Source: Micromussa lordhowensis
Taxonomy: Eukaryota; Cnidaria; Anthozoa; Scleractinia; Lobophylliidae
DNA: 64,000 nucleotides
Reading direction: 5' to 3'
NCBI GenBank assembly: GCA_964020085.1
Contig: OZ026600.1
Coordinates: forward strand, 10,823,348 to 10,887,347
Under the pieces are notes generated by a model that saw nothing but the letters and a program-made list of their open reading frames with translations, searched no databases and had not been told where the DNA came from. Each line of letters begins with the position of its first letter. The first letter of the stretch is position 1. This document shows positions 9,521-23,093 of the stretch, piece after piece. A program made the translations under genes and the position numbers.

Positions 9521-12500
9521 GCACTCCCGGGGTCGGTCCGAGTCCACATGCAAAGTTTCGGAGCTGCGCAAAATGTCACACTATGCTAACCAGCCCGATT
9601 TCTAATAAGCCGAGCTTGGTGCGCGTCGCAACTTTGCAAACTAATGGCACCAAAGCACTCCCGGGGTCGGTCCGAGTCCACATGCAAAGTGTCGGAGCTG
9701 CGCAAAATGTCACACTATGCTAACCAGCCCGATTGCTAATTAGCCGAGCTTGGCGCGCGTCGCAACTTTGCAAACTCATGGCACCAAAGCACTACCGTGG
9801 TTGGTCCGAGTCCACATGCAAAGTTTCGGAGCTGCGCAAAATGTCACACTCTGCTAACCAGCCCGATTGCTAATTAGCCGAGCTTGGCGCGCGTCGAAAC
9901 TTTGCAAACTCATGGCACCAAAGCACTACCGTGGTTGGTCCGAGTCCACATGCAAAGTTTCAGAGCTGCGCAAAATGTCACACTATGCTAACCAGCTCGG
10001 CAGATCCCCGGGTGCGGCCGGCTGGCTGCCTCGTTAGCCGTGCTTGGCGCGCGTCGCAACTTTGCAAACATAATGGCACCAAGGCACTCCCGGGGTCGGT
10101 CCGGGTCCACATGCAAAGTTTCGGAGCTCTCCAAAATGTCACACTATGCTAACCATCCCAATTCCTAATTAGCTGACCTTGGCGCGCGTTGCAACTTTGC
10201 AAACTAATGGCACCAAACCCCTCCCGGGTTCGGTCCGAGGTCACATGCAAAGTTTCGGAGCTGCGAAAATGTCACACTATGCTAACCAGCCCGGCATGTC
10301 CCCGGGTGCGGCCGGCTGGCTGCCTCGTTAGCCGAGCTTGGCGCGCGTCGCAAGTTTGCAAACTAATGTCACCAAAGCACTACCGGGGTCAGTCTAAGTC
10401 CACATGCGAAGTTTTGGAGCTGCGCAAAATGTCACACAATGCTAACCAGCCCGGCAGATCCCCGGGTGCGGCCGGCTTGCTGCCTTGTTAGCCGAGCGTG
10501 GCGTGCGTCGCAACTTTGCAAACTAATGGCACCAAAGCACTCCCGGGGTCGGTCCGAGTCCAATATGCAAAGTTTCGGAGCTGCGCAAAATGTCACACTG
10601 TGCTAACCAGGCCGGCAGATCCCCGGGTTTGGCCGGCTGGCTTCCTCGTTAGTCGAGCTTTGCGCGCTCGCAACTTTGCAAAGTAATAGCACCAAAGCAC
10701 TCCCGGGGTCGGTGCAGGTCCACATGCAAAGTTTCGGGGCTGCGCAATATGTCACACTATGCTAACGAGCCCGATTGCTAATTAGCCGAGCTTGGCGCGC
10801 GTCGCAACTTTGCAAACTAGTGGCAGCAAAGCACTCCCGGGGTCGGTCCGGGTCCACATGCAAAGTTTCGGAGCAGCGAAAAATGTCACACTATGCCAAT
10901 TAGCCCGGCAGATGTCCGGGTGCGGCCGGCTGGCTGCCTTGTTAGCCGAGCTTGGCGTTCGTCGCAACTTTGCAAACTAATGGCACCAACGTACTCCCGG
11001 GGTCGGTCCAAGTCCACATGCAAAGTTTCGAAGCTGCGCAAACTGTCACACTATGCTAACCAGCCCGGCCGATCCCCGGGTGCGGCCGCCTGGCTGCCTC
11101 GTTAGCCGAGCTTGGCGCGCGTCGCAACTTTGCAAACTAATGGCACCAAAGTACTCCCGGGGTCGGTCCGAGTCCACATGCAAAGTTTCGGAGCAGCGAA
11201 AAATGTCACACTATGCCAATTAGCCCGGCAGATGTCCGGGTGCGGCCGGCTGGCTGCCTTGTTAGCCGAGCTTGGCGTTCGTCGCAACTTTGCAAACTAA
11301 TGGCACCAAAGCACTCCCGGGGTCGGTCCGGGTCCACATGCAAAGTTTCGGAGCTGCGCAAAATGTCACACTATGCTAACCAGTCGGATTGCTAGTTAGC
11401 CGAGCTTGGCGCGCGTCGCAACTTTGCAAACTAATGGCACCAAAGCACTCCCGGGGTCGGTCCGGGTCCACATGCAAAGTTTCGGAGCTGTGCAAATTGT
11501 GACACTATGCTAACCAGCCCGATTGCTAATTAGCCGAGCTTGGCACGCGTCGCAACTTTGCAAACTTATGGCACCAAAGCACTCCCGGGGTCGGTCCGGG
11601 TCCACATGCAAAGTTTTGGAGCTGCACAAAATGTCACACTATGCTAACTAGCCCGATTGCTAATTAGCCGAGCTTGGCGCGCGTCGCAACTTTGCAAACT
11701 AATGGCACCAAAGCACTCCCGGGGTCGGTCGGAGTCCACATGCAAAGTTTCGGAGCAGCGAAAAATGTCACACTGTGCCAACCAGCCCGGCAGATGCCCG
11801 GGTGCAGCCAGCTGGCTGCCTCACTAGCCGAGCTTGGCGCGCGTCGCAACTTTGCAAACTAATGGCACCAAAGCACTCCCGGGGTCGGTCCGGGTTAACA
11901 TGCAAAGTTTCGGAGCTGCGCAAATTGTGACCCTATGCTAACCAGCCCGATTGCTAATTAGCCGAGCTTGGCGCACGTCGCAACTTTGCAAACTAATGGC
12001 ACCAAAGCACTCCCGGGGTCGGTCCGAGTCCACATGCAAAGTTTCGGAGCTGCGCAAAATGTCACACTATGCTAACCAGTCGGATTGCTAGTTAGCCGAG
12101 CTTGGCGCGTGTCGCAACTTTGCAAACTAATGGCACCAAAGCACTCCCTGGGTCGGTCCGGGTCCATATGCAAAGTTTCGGAGCTGCGCAAATTGTGACA
12201 CTATGCTAACCAGCCCGATTGCTAATTAGCCGAGCTTGGCGCACGTCGCAACTTTGCAAACTAATGGCACCAAAGCACTCCCGGGGTCGGTCCGAGTCCA
12301 CATGCAAAGTTTCGGAGCTGCAAAAAATGTCACACTATGCTAGCCGGCCCGATTGCTAATTAGCCGAGCTTGGCACGCGTCGCAACTTTGCAAACTAATG
12401 GCACCAAAGCACTCCCGGGGTCGGTCCGAGTGCACATGCAAAGTTTCGGAGCTGCGCAAAATGTCACACTATGCTAACCAGCCCGATTGCTAATTAGCCG

Positions 12501-15500
12501 AGCTTGGCACGCGTCGCAACTTTGCAAACTAATGGCACCAAAGCGATCCCGGGGTCGGTCCGGGTCCACATGCAAAGTTTTGGAGCTGCACAAAATGTCA
12601 CACTATGCTAACTAGCCCGATTGCTAATTAGCCGAGCTTGGCGCGCGTCGCAACTTTGCAAACTAATGGCACCAAAGCACTCAAGGGGTCGGTCCGAGTC
12701 CACATGCAAAGTTTCGGAGCAGCGAAAAATGTCACACTGTGCCAACCAGCCCGGCAGATGCCCGGGTGCAGCCAGCTGGCTGCCTCATTAGCCGAGCTTG
12801 GCGCGCGTCGCAACTTTGCAAACTAATGGCACCAAAGCACTCCCGGGGTCGGTCCGGGTTAACATGCAAAGTTTCGGAGCTGCGCAAAATGTCACACTAT
12901 GCTAACCAGCCCGATTGCTAATAAGCCGAGCTTGGCGTACTTCGCAAATTTGCAAGCTAATGGCACCAAAGCACTCCTGGGTTCGGTCCGGGTCCACATG
13001 CAAAGTTTTGGAGCTACGCAAAATGTCACACTATGCTAACTAGCCCGATTGCTAATTAGCCGAGCTTGGCGCGCGTCGCAACTTTGCAAACTAATGGCAC
13101 CAAAGCACTCCCGGGGTCGGTCCGGGTCCACACGCAAAGTTTCGGAGCTGCGCAAAATGTCACACTATGCTAACCAGTCGGATTGCTAGTTAGCCGAGCT
13201 TGCCACGTGTTGCAACTTTGCAAACTAATGGCACCAAAGCACTCCCTGGGTCGGTCCGGGTCCATTTGCAAAGTTTCGGAGCTGCGCAAATTGTGACACT
13301 ATGCTAACCAGCCCGATTGCAATTTAGCCGAGCTTGGCGCACGTCGCAACTTTGCAAACTAATGGCACCAAAGCACTCCCGGGGTCGGTCCGAGTCCGCA
13401 TGCAAAGTTTCGGAGCAGCGAAAAATGTCACACTATGCCAATTAGCCCGGCAGATCCCCGGGTGCGGCCGGCTGGCTGCCTCGTTAGCCGAGCTTGGCGC
13501 GCGTCGCACCTTTGCAAACTAATGGCACCAAAGCACTCCCGGGGTCGGTCCGGGTCCACATGCAAAGTTTCGGAGCTGCGCAAAATGTCACACTATGCTA
13601 ACCAGCCCGATTGCTAATTAGCAGAGCTTGGCGTACTTCGCAAATTTGCAAACTAATGGCACTAAAGCACTCCCGGGGTCGGTCCGGGTCCACATGCAAA
13701 GTTTCGGAGCTGCGCAAAATGTCACACTATGCTAACCAGCCCGATTGCTAATTAGCCGAGCTTGGCGCGTGTCGCAACTTTGCAAACTAATGGCACGAAA
13801 CTACTCCCGGGGTCGGTCCGGGTCCACATGCAAAGTAACGGAGCTGCGCAAAATGTCACACTATGCTAACCAGCCCGATTGCTAATTAGCAGAGCTTGGC
13901 GTACTTCGCAAATTTGCAAACTAATGGCATTAAAGCACTCCTGGGTTCGGTCCGGGTCCACATGCAAAGTTTTGGAGCTACGCAAAATGTCACACTTTGC
14001 TAACTAGCCCGATTGCTAATTAGCCAAGCTTGGCGCGCGTCGCAACTTTGCAAACTAATGGCACCAAAGCACTCCCGGGGTCGGTCCAAGTCCACAGGCA
14101 AAGTTTCAGAGCAGCGAAAAATGTCACACTATGCCAATTAGCCCGGCAGATCCCCGGCTGCGGGCGGCTGGCTGCCTCGTTAGCCGAGCTTGGTGCGCGT
14201 TGCACCTTTGCAAACTAATGGCACCAAAGCACTCCCGGGGTCGGTCCGGGTCCACATGCAAAGTTTCCGAGCTGCGCAAAATGTCACACTATGCTAACCA
14301 GCCCGATTGCTAATTAGCCGAGCTTGGCGCGCGTCGCAACTTTGCAAACTAATGGCACCAAAGCACTCCCGGGGTCGGTCCGAGTCCACATGCAAAGTTT
14401 GGGAGCTGCGCAAAATGTCACACTATGCTAAGCAGCCAGATTGCTAATTAGCCGAGCTTGGCGCGCGTCGCAACTTTGCAAACTAATGGCATCAAAGCAC
14501 TCCCGGGGTTGGTCCGAATCCACATGCAAAGTTTCGCAGCTGGGCAAAATGTCGCACTATGCTAAGCGGCCCGGCAGATCCCCGGGTGCGGCCGCTGGCT
14601 GGCTAGTTAGCCGAGCTTGGCGCGCCTTGCAACTTTGCAAATTAATGGCACCAAAGCACTCCCGGGGTCGGTCCGGGTCCACATGCAAAGTTTCGGAGCT
14701 GCGCAAAATGTCACACTATGCTAACCAGCCCGGCAGATCCCCGGGTGTGGCCGGCTGGCTGGCTAGTTAGCCGAGCTTGGCGCGCGTTGCAACTTTGCAA
14801 ACTAATGGCACCAAAGCACTCACGGGGTCGGTCCGGGTCCACATGCAAAGTTTTGGAGCTGCGCAAAATGTCATACTATGCTAACCAGCCCGATTGCTAA
14901 TTAGCCGACCTTGGCGCGCGTCGCAACTTTTCAAACTAATGGAACCAAAGCACTCCCGGGGTCGGTCCGGGTCCACATGCAAAGTTTCGGAGCTGCGCAA
15001 AATGTCACACTATGCTAACCAGTCGGATTGCTAGTTAGCCGAGCTTGGCGCGCGTCGCAACTTTGCAAACTAATGGCACCAAAGCACTCCCGGGGTCCGT
15101 CCGAGTCCACATGCAAAGTTTCGAAGCTGCGCAAACTGTCACACTATGCTAACCAGCTCGGCAGATCCCCGGGTGCGGCCGGCTTGCTGCCTCGTTAGCC
15201 GAGCTTGGCGCGCGTCGCAACTTTGCAAACTATTGGCACCAAAGCACTCCTGGGGTCGGTCCGAGTTAAATATGCAAAGTTTCGGAGCTGCGCAAAATGT
15301 CACACTGTGCTAACCAGGCCTGCAGATCCCCGGGTGTGGCCGGCTGGCTGCCTCGTTAGCCGAGCTTGGCGCGCGTCGCAACTTTGCAAACTAATGGCAC
15401 CAACGTACTCCCGGGGTCGGTCCAAGTCCACATGCAAAGTTTCGAAGCTGCGCAAACTGTCACACTATGCTAACCAGCCCGGCCGATCCCCGGGTGCGGC

Positions 15501-18500
15501 CGGCTGGCTGCCTCGTTAGCCGAGCTTGGCGCGCGTCGCAACTTTGCAAACTAACGGCACCAAAGTACTCCCGGGGTCGGTCCGAGTCCACATGCAAAGT
15601 TTCGGAGCTGCGCAAAATGTCACACTATGCTAACCGGCCCGATTACTAATTAGCCGAGCTTGGCACGCGTCGCAACTTTGCAAACTAATGGCACCAAAGC
15701 ACTCACGGGGTCGGTCCGGGTCCATATGCAAAGTTTCGGAGCTGCGCAAATTGTGACACTATGCTAACCAGCCCGATTGCTAATTAGCCGAGCTTGGCGC
15801 ACGTCGCAACTTTGCAAACTAATGGCACCAAAGCACTCCCGGGGTCGGTCCGAGTCCACATGCAAAGTTTCGGAGCTGCGCAAAATGTCACACTATGCTA
15901 ACCGGCCCGATTACTAATTAGCCGAGCTTGGCACGCGTCGCAACTTTGCAAACTAATGGCACCAAAGCACTCGCGGGGTCGGTCCGAGTCCACATGCAAA
16001 GTTTCGGAGCAGCGAAAAATGTCACACTGTGCCAACCAGCCCGGCAGATGCTCGGGTGCAGCCGGCTGGCTGCCTCGTTAGCCCAGCTTGGCGCGCGTCG
16101 CAACTTTGCAAACTAATGGCACCAAAGCACTCCCGATGTCGGTCCGGGTACACATGCAAAGTTTCGGAGCAGCGAAAAATGTCACACTGTGCCAACCAGG
16201 CCGGCAGATGCCCGGGTGCAGCCGGCTGGCTGCCTCGTTAGCCGAGCTTGGCGTGCGTGGCAACTTTGCAAACTAATGGCACCAAAGCACTCCCGGGGTC
16301 GGTCCGGGTACACATGCAAAGTTTCGGAGCTGCGCAAAATGTCACACTATGCTAACCAGTCGGATTGCTAGTTAGCCGAGCTTGGCGCGCGTCACAACTT
16401 TTCAAACTAATGGCACCAAATCACTCCCGGGGTTGGTCCGAGTAGACATGCAAATTTTCGGAGCTGCGCAAAATGTCACACTCTGCTAACCAGCCCGAAT
16501 GCTAATTAGCCGAGCTTGGCGCGCGTCGAAACTTTGCAAACTAATGGCACCAAAGCACTCCCATGGTTGGTCCGAGTCCACATGCAAAGTTTCGGAGCTG
16601 CGCAAAATGTCACACTATGCTAACCAGCCCGGCAGATCCCCAGGTGCGGCCGGCTGGCTGCCTCGTTAGCCGAGGTTGGCGCACGTCGCAACTTTGCAAA
16701 CTAATGGCACTAAAGCACTCCCGGGGTCGGTCCGGGTCCACAAGCAAAGTTTCGGAGCTCTCCAAAATGTCACACTATGCTAACCAGCCCAATTGCTAAT
16801 TAGCTAACCTTGGCGCGCGTCGCAACTTTGCAAACTAATGGCACCAAACCCCTCCCGGGTTCGGTCCGAGTTCACATGCAAAGTTTCGGAGCTGCGAAAA
16901 TGTCACACTATGCTAACCAGCCCGGCAGGTCCCCGGGTGCGGCCGGCTGGCTGCCTCGTTAGCCGAGCTTGGCGCGCGTCGCAACTTTGCAAACTAATGT
17001 CACAAAAGCACTACCGGGGTCGGTCCAAGTCCACATGCGAAGTTTTGGAGCTGCGCAAAATGTCACACAATGCTAACTAGCCCGGCAGATCCCCGGGTGC
17101 GGCCGGCTGGCTGCCTCGTTATCCGAGCTTGCCGCGTGTCGCAACTTTCCAAACTAATGCCACCAAAGCACTCCCGGGGTCGGTCCGAGTCCACATGCAA
17201 AGTTCCGGAGCTGCGCAAAATGTCACACTATGCTAAGTAGCCCGATTGCTAATTAGCCGAGCTTGGCGCGCGTCGCATCTTTGCAAACTAATGGCACCAA
17301 AGCACTCCCGGGGTTGGTCCGAGTCCACATGCAAAGTTTGGGAGCTGCACAAAATATCACACTATTCTAACCAGCCCGGTAGATGCCTGGGTGCGGCCGG
17401 CTGGTTGCCTCGTTAGCCGAGCTTGGCGCACGTCGCAACTTTGCAAACTAATGCCACCAAAGCAATCCTGGGGTCGGTCCGGGTTCACATGCAAAGTTTC
17501 GGAGCTGCGCAAAATGTCACACTATGCTAACCAGCCCGATTGCTAATAAGCCGAGCTTGGCGCGTGTCGCAACTTTGCAAACTAATGGCACCAAAGCACT
17601 CCCGGGGTCGGTCCGAGTCCACATGCAAAGTTTCGGAGCTGCGCAAAATATCACACTATGCTAACCAGCCCGGCAGATGCCCGGGTGCAGCCGGCTGGCT
17701 GCCTTGTTAGCCGAGCTTGGCGCGCGTCACAACTTTGCAAACTAATGGCACCAAGGCACTCCCGGGGTCGGTCCGGGTCCACATGCAAAGTTTCGGAGCG
17801 GCGCAAAATGTCACACTGTGCTAACCAGCCCGATTGCGAATTAGCCGAGCTTGGCGCGCGTCGCAACTTTTCATACTAATGGCACCAAAGCACTTTTGGG
17901 GTCGGTCCGAGTCCACATGCAAAGTTTTGGAGCTGCGCAAAATGTCACACTATGCTAACCAGCCCGGCAGATGCCCGGGTGCGGCCGGCTGGCTACCTCG
18001 TTAGCCGAGCTTGGCGCGCGTCGCAACTTTGCAAACTAATGGCACCAAAGCACTCCCGGGGTCGGTCCGAGTCCACATGCAAAGTTTCGGAGCTGCGCAA
18101 AATGTCATACTATGCTAACCAGTCGGATTGCTAGTTAGCCGAGGTTGGCGCGCGTCGCAACATTTCAAACTAATGGCACCAAAGCACTCCCGGGGTTCGT
18201 CCGAGTCCACATGCAAAGTTTTGGAACTGCGCAAAATGTCACAGTATGCTAACGAGCCCGGCAGATGCCCGGGTGCGGCCGGCTGGCTGCCTTGTTAGCC
18301 GAGCGTGGCGCGCGTCGCAACTTTGCAAACTAATGGCACCAAAGCACTCCCAGGGTCGGTCCGAGTCCAATATGCAAAGTTTCGGAGCTGCGCAAAATGT
18401 CACACTGTGCTAACCAGGCCGGCAGATCCCCGGGTGTGGCCGGCTGGCTTCCTCGTTAGTCGAGCTTTGCGCGCATCGCAACTTTGCAAAGTAATGGCAC

Positions 18501-19040
18501 CAAAGCACTTCCGGGGTCGGTCCAGGTCCACATGCAAAGTTTCGGAGCTGCGCAATATGTCACACTATGCTAACCAGCCCGATTGCTAATTAGCCAAGCT
18601 TGGCGTGCGTCGCTACTTTGCAAACTAGTGGCAGCAAAGCACTCCCGGGGTCGGTCCTGGTCCACATGCAAAGTTTCCGAGCTGCGCAATATGTCACACT
18701 ATCCTAAGAAGCCTGATTGCTAATTAGCCGAGCTTGGCGCGCATCGCAATTTTGCAAACTAATGGCACCAAAGCACTCCCGGGGTCGGTCCAAGTCGACA
18801 TGCAAAGTTTCGGAGCTGCGCAAAATGTCACACTATGCTAACCAGTCGGATTGCTAGTTAGCCGAGCTTGGCGCGCGTCGCAACTTTGCAAACTAATGGC
18901 ACCAAAGCACTCCCGGGGTCGGTATGGGTCCATATGCACAGTTTCGGAGCTGCGCAAATTGTGACACTATGGTAACCAGCTCGATTGCTAATTAGCCGAG
19001 CTTGGCGCACGTCGCAACTTTGCAAACTAATGGCACCAAA
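9521..19040. repeat. HOR-A copy 2
   Basis: This is the second complete 66-monomer unit, in direct tandem with copy 1 and of the same length. Reading the two against each other I noticed only three substitutions: 984 C to 10504 T, 2912 C to 12432 G, and 7122 G to 16642 A. The partial third copy carries C at the position equivalent to 984, so the T at 10504 is probably new in this copy. I did not make an exhaustive alignment, so identity of about 99.97% is an upper estimate. No gene or inserted element is visible. Confidence 0.97.
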
Positions 19041-20389
19041 GCACTCCCGGGGTCGGTCCGAGTCCACATGCAAAGTTTCGGAGCTGCGCAAAATGTCACA
19101 CTATGCTAACCAGCCCGATTTCTAATAAGCCGAGCTTGGTGCGCGTCGCAACTTTGCAAACTAATGGCACCAAAGCACTCCCGGGGTCGGTCCGAGTCCA
19201 CATGCAAAGTGTCGGAGCTGCGCAAAATGTCACACTATGCTAACCAGCCCGATTGCTAATTAGCCGAGCTTGGCGCGCGTCGCAACTTTGCAAACTCATG
19301 GCACCAAAGCACTACCGTGGTTGGTCCGAGTCCACATGCAAAGTTTCGGAGCTGCGCAAAATGTCACACTCTGCTAACCAGCCCGATTGCTAATTAGCCG
19401 AGCTTGGCGCGCGTCGAAACTTTGCAAACTCATGGCACCAAAGCACTACCGTGGTTGGTCCGAGTCCACATGCAAAGTTTCAGAGCTGCGCAAAATGTCA
19501 CACTATGCTAACCAGCTCGGCAGATCCCCGGGTGCGGCCGGCTGGCTGCCTCGTTAGCCGTGCTTGGCGCGCGTCGCAACTTTGCAAACATAATGGCACC
19601 AAGGCACTCCCGGGGTCGGTCCGGGTCCACATGCAAAGTTTCGGAGCTCTCCAAAATGTCACACTATGCTAACCATCCCAATTCCTAATTAGCTGACCTT
19701 GGCGCGCGTTGCAACTTTGCAAACTAATGGCACCAAACCCCTCCCGGGTTCGGTCCGAGGTCACATGCAAAGTTTCGGAGCTGCGAAAATGTCACACTAT
19801 GCTAACCAGCCCGGCATGTCCCCGGGTGCGGCCGGCTGGCTGCCTCGTTAGCCGAGCTTGGCGCGCGTCGCAAGTTTGCAAACTAATGTCACCAAAGCAC
19901 TACCGGGGTCAGTCTAAGTCCACATGCGAAGTTTTGGAGCTGCGCAAAATGTCACACAATGCTAACCAGCCCGGCAGATCCCCGGGTGCGGCCGGCTTGC
20001 TGCCTTGTTAGCCGAGCGTGGCGCGCGTCGCAACTTTGCAAACTAATGGCACCAAAGCACTCCCGGGGTCGGTCCGAGTCCAATATGCAAAGTTTCGGAG
20101 CTGCGCAAAATGTCACACTGTGCTAACCAGGCCGGCAGATCCCCGGGTTTGGCCGGCTGGCTTCCTCGTTAGTCGAGCTTTGCGCGCTCGCAACTTTGCA
20201 AAGTAATAGCACCAAAGCACTCCCGGGGTCGGTGCAGGTCCACATGCAAAGTTTCGGGGCTGCGCAATATGTCACACTATGCTAACGAGCCTGATTGCTA
20301 ATTAGCCGAGCTTGGCGCGCGTCGCAACTTTGCAAACTAGTGGCAGCAAAGCACTCCCGGGGTCGGTCCGGGTCCACATGCAAAGTTTC
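19041..20389. repeat. HOR-A copy 3, left part
   Basis: This stretch follows HOR-A positions 1-1349 almost base for base; the one change I noticed is T at 20292 where copy 1 has C at 1252. It holds the same S and L order as the start of the unit, including the L*-S* dimer at 20013-20307. Agreement with HOR-A stops at about 20389, where the sequence continues as the end of the unit instead. Confidence 0.93.
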
Positions 20390-20822
20390 CGAGCTGCGCA
20401 ATATGTCACACTATCCTAAGAAGCCTGATTGCTAATTAGCCGAGCTTGGCGCGCGTCGCAATTTTGCAAACTAATGGCACCAAAGCACTCCAGGGGTCGG
20501 TCCAAGTCCACATGCAAAGTTTCGGAGCTGCGCAAAATGTCACACTATGCTAACCAGTCGGATTGCTAGTTAGCCGAGCTTGGCGCGCGTCGCAATTTTG
20601 CAAACTAATGGCACCAAAGCACTCCTGGGGTCGGTATGGGTCCATATGCACAGTTTCGGAGCTGCGCAAATTGTGACACTATGGTAACCAGCTCGATTGC
20701 TAATTATCCGAGCTTGGCGCACGTCGCAACTTTGCAGACTAATGGCACCAAAGCACTCCCGGGGTCGGTCCGAGTCCACATGCAAAGTTTCGGAGCTGCG
20801 CAAAATGTCACACTATGCTAAC
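20390..20822. repeat. HOR-A copy 3, right end after a 7.8-kb internal deletion
   Basis: From about 20381 the sequence follows HOR-A position 9149 onward (offset 11,232), not position 1341 (offset 19,040), so 7,808 bp of the unit are missing. Both sites carry the same rare variant upstream, an S monomer with ACTAGTGGCAGCAAAG (copy-1 positions about 1296 and 9104). A homologous crossover within that shared stretch would give this product. The segment ends where HOR-B-type sequence begins. Confidence 0.88.
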
Positions 20823-23093
20823 CAGGCCGGCAGGTCCCCGGGTGCGGCCGGCTGGCTGCCTCGTTAGCCGAGCTTGGCGCGGCGCAAGTTTGCAAACTAA
20901 TGTCACCAAAGCACTACCGGGGTCGGTCTAAGTCCACATGCGAAGTTTTGGAGCTGCGCAAAATGTCACACAATGCTAACCAGCCCGGCAGATCCCTGGG
21001 TGCGGCCGGCTGGCTGCCTCGTTATCCGAGCTTGGCGCGCGTCGCAACTTTCCAAACCAATGGCACCAAAGCACTTCCGGGGTCGGTCCGAGTCCACATG
21101 CAAAGTTCCGGAGCTGCGCAAAATGTCACACTATGCTAAGTAGCCCGATTGCTAATTAGCCGAGGTTGGCGCGCGTCACATCTTTGCAAACTAATGGCAC
21201 CAAAGCACTCCCAGGGTTGGTCCGAGTCCACATGCAAAGTTTGGGAGCTGCGCAACATGTCACACTATTCTAACCAGCCCGGTAGATGCCCGGGTGCGGC
21301 CGGCTGGTTGCCTCGTTAGCCGAGCTTGGCGCACGTCGCAACTTTGCAAACTAATGTCACCAAAGCAATCCTGGGGTCGGTCCGGGTCCACATGCAAAGT
21401 TTCGGAGCTGCGCAAAATGTCACACTATGCTAACCAGCCCGATTGCTAATAAGCCGAGCTTGGCGCGCGTCGCAACTTTGCAAACTAATGGCACCAAAGC
21501 GCTCCCGGGGTCGGTCCGAGTCCACATGCAAAGTTTCGGAGCTGCGCAAAATGTCACACTATGCTAAGCAGCCCGGCAGATCCCCGGCTGCGACCGGCTG
21601 GCTTGCTAGTTAGCCGAGTTTGGTGCGCGTCGCAACTTTGCAAACTTATGCCACCAAAGCTGTCCCGGGGTCGGTCCAGGTCTACATGCAAAGTTTCGGA
21701 GCTCCGCAAAATGTCACACTATGCTAAGCAGCCCGATTGCTAATTAGCCGAGCTTAGCGCGCGTCGCAACTTTGCAAACTAATGGCATCAAAGCACTCCC
21801 GGGTTCGGTCCGAATCCACATGCAAAGTTTCGGAGCTGCGCAAAATGTCAGACTATGCTAAGCGGCCCGGCAGATCCCCGGGTGCGGCCGGCTGGCTGGC
21901 TAGTTAGCCGAGCTTGGCGCGCCTCGCCCAACTTTGCAAACTAATGGCACCAAAGCACTACCTGCGTCGGTCCGGGTCCACATGCAAAGTTTCGGAGCTG
22001 CGCAAAATGTCACACTATGCTAAACAGCCCGATTGCTAATTAGCCGAGCTCGGCGCGCGTCGCAACTTTGCAAACTAATGGCACCAAAGCACTCCCGGGG
22101 TCTGTCCGAGTCCACATGCAAAGTTTCGGAGCTGCGCAAAATGTCACACTATGCTAACCAGCGCGATTGCTAATTAGCCGAGCTTTGCGTACTTCGCAAA
22201 TTTGCAAACTAATGGCACCAAAGCACTCCTGGGTTCGGTCCGGGTCCACATGCAAAGTTTTGGAGCTACGCAAAATGTCACTATGCTAACCAGCCCGATT
22301 GCTAATTAGCCGAGCTTGGCGCACGTCGCAACTTTGCAAACTAATGGCACCAAAGCACTCCTGGGGTTGGTCCGAGCCCACATGCAAAGTTTCGGAGCTG
22401 CGCAAAATGTCACACTATTCTAACCGGCACGATTGCTAATAAGCCGAGCTTGGCATGCGTCGCAACTTTGCAAACTAATGGCACAAAAGCACTCCCGGGG
22501 TCGGTCCGAGTCCACATGCAAAGTTTCGGAGCTGCGCAAAATGTCACACTATGCTAACCAGCCCGATTGCTAATTAGCCGAGCTTGGCATGCGTCGCAAC
22601 TTTGCAAACTAATGGCACCAAAGCACTCCCGGGGTCGGTCCGGGTCCACATGCAAAGTTTTGGAGCTGCACAAAATGTCACACTATGCTAACCAGCCCGA
22701 TTGCTAATTAGCCGAGCTTGGCATGCGTCGCAACTTTGCAAACTAATGGCACCAAAGCACTCCCGGGGTCGGTCCGAGTCCACATGCAAAGTTTCGGAGC
22801 TGCGCAAAATGTCACACTATGCTAACCAGCCCGATTGCTAATTAGCCGAGCTTGGCATGCGTCGCAACTTTGCAAACTAATGGCACCAAAGCACTCCCGG
22901 GGTCGGTCCGGGTCCACATGCAAAGTTTTGGAGCTGCACAAAATGTCACACTATGCTAACTAGCCCGATTGCTAATTAGCCCAGCTTGGCATGCGTCGCA
23001 ACTTTGCAAACTAATGGCACCAAAGCACTCCCGGGGTCGGTCCGAGTCCACATGCAAAGTTTCGGAGCTGCGCAAAATGTCACACTATGCTAA
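20823..23093. repeat. HOR-B derivative: 16 monomers, 2,272-bp period
   Basis: From anchor 20869 the order is 1L-1S-1L-1S-1L-1S-1L-8S-1L (5 L, 11 S). Positions 20823 to about 22276 match 23095-24548 at offset 2,272. The copy then jumps to offset 2,702, which means it lacks a 428-bp S+S+L block, and a CA is also lost at 22279. It ends with a local 268-bp S-S duplication and then returns to the start of HOR-B. It therefore looks like a heavily shortened HOR-B unit lying between HOR-A and the full HOR-B. Confidence 0.88.
22445..22980. repeat. Local 268-bp S-S dimer duplication
   Basis: Anchors 22445, 22579, 22713, 22847 and 22981 are spaced exactly 134 bp and all carry the GGCATGCG variant. Alternate monomers differ consistently: one has CCGAGTCC with GTTTCGG, the next CCGGGTCC with GTTTTGG and GCACAAAATG. 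The true local period is therefore 268 bp, repeated twice. Confidence 0.85.

Noticed and set aside
1..20822. Assembly error as the sole explanation of the HOR-A copies
   Set aside because: Three copy-specific substitutions and a third copy with a different structure argue for real units, though the exact copy number cannot be confirmed from sequence alone.
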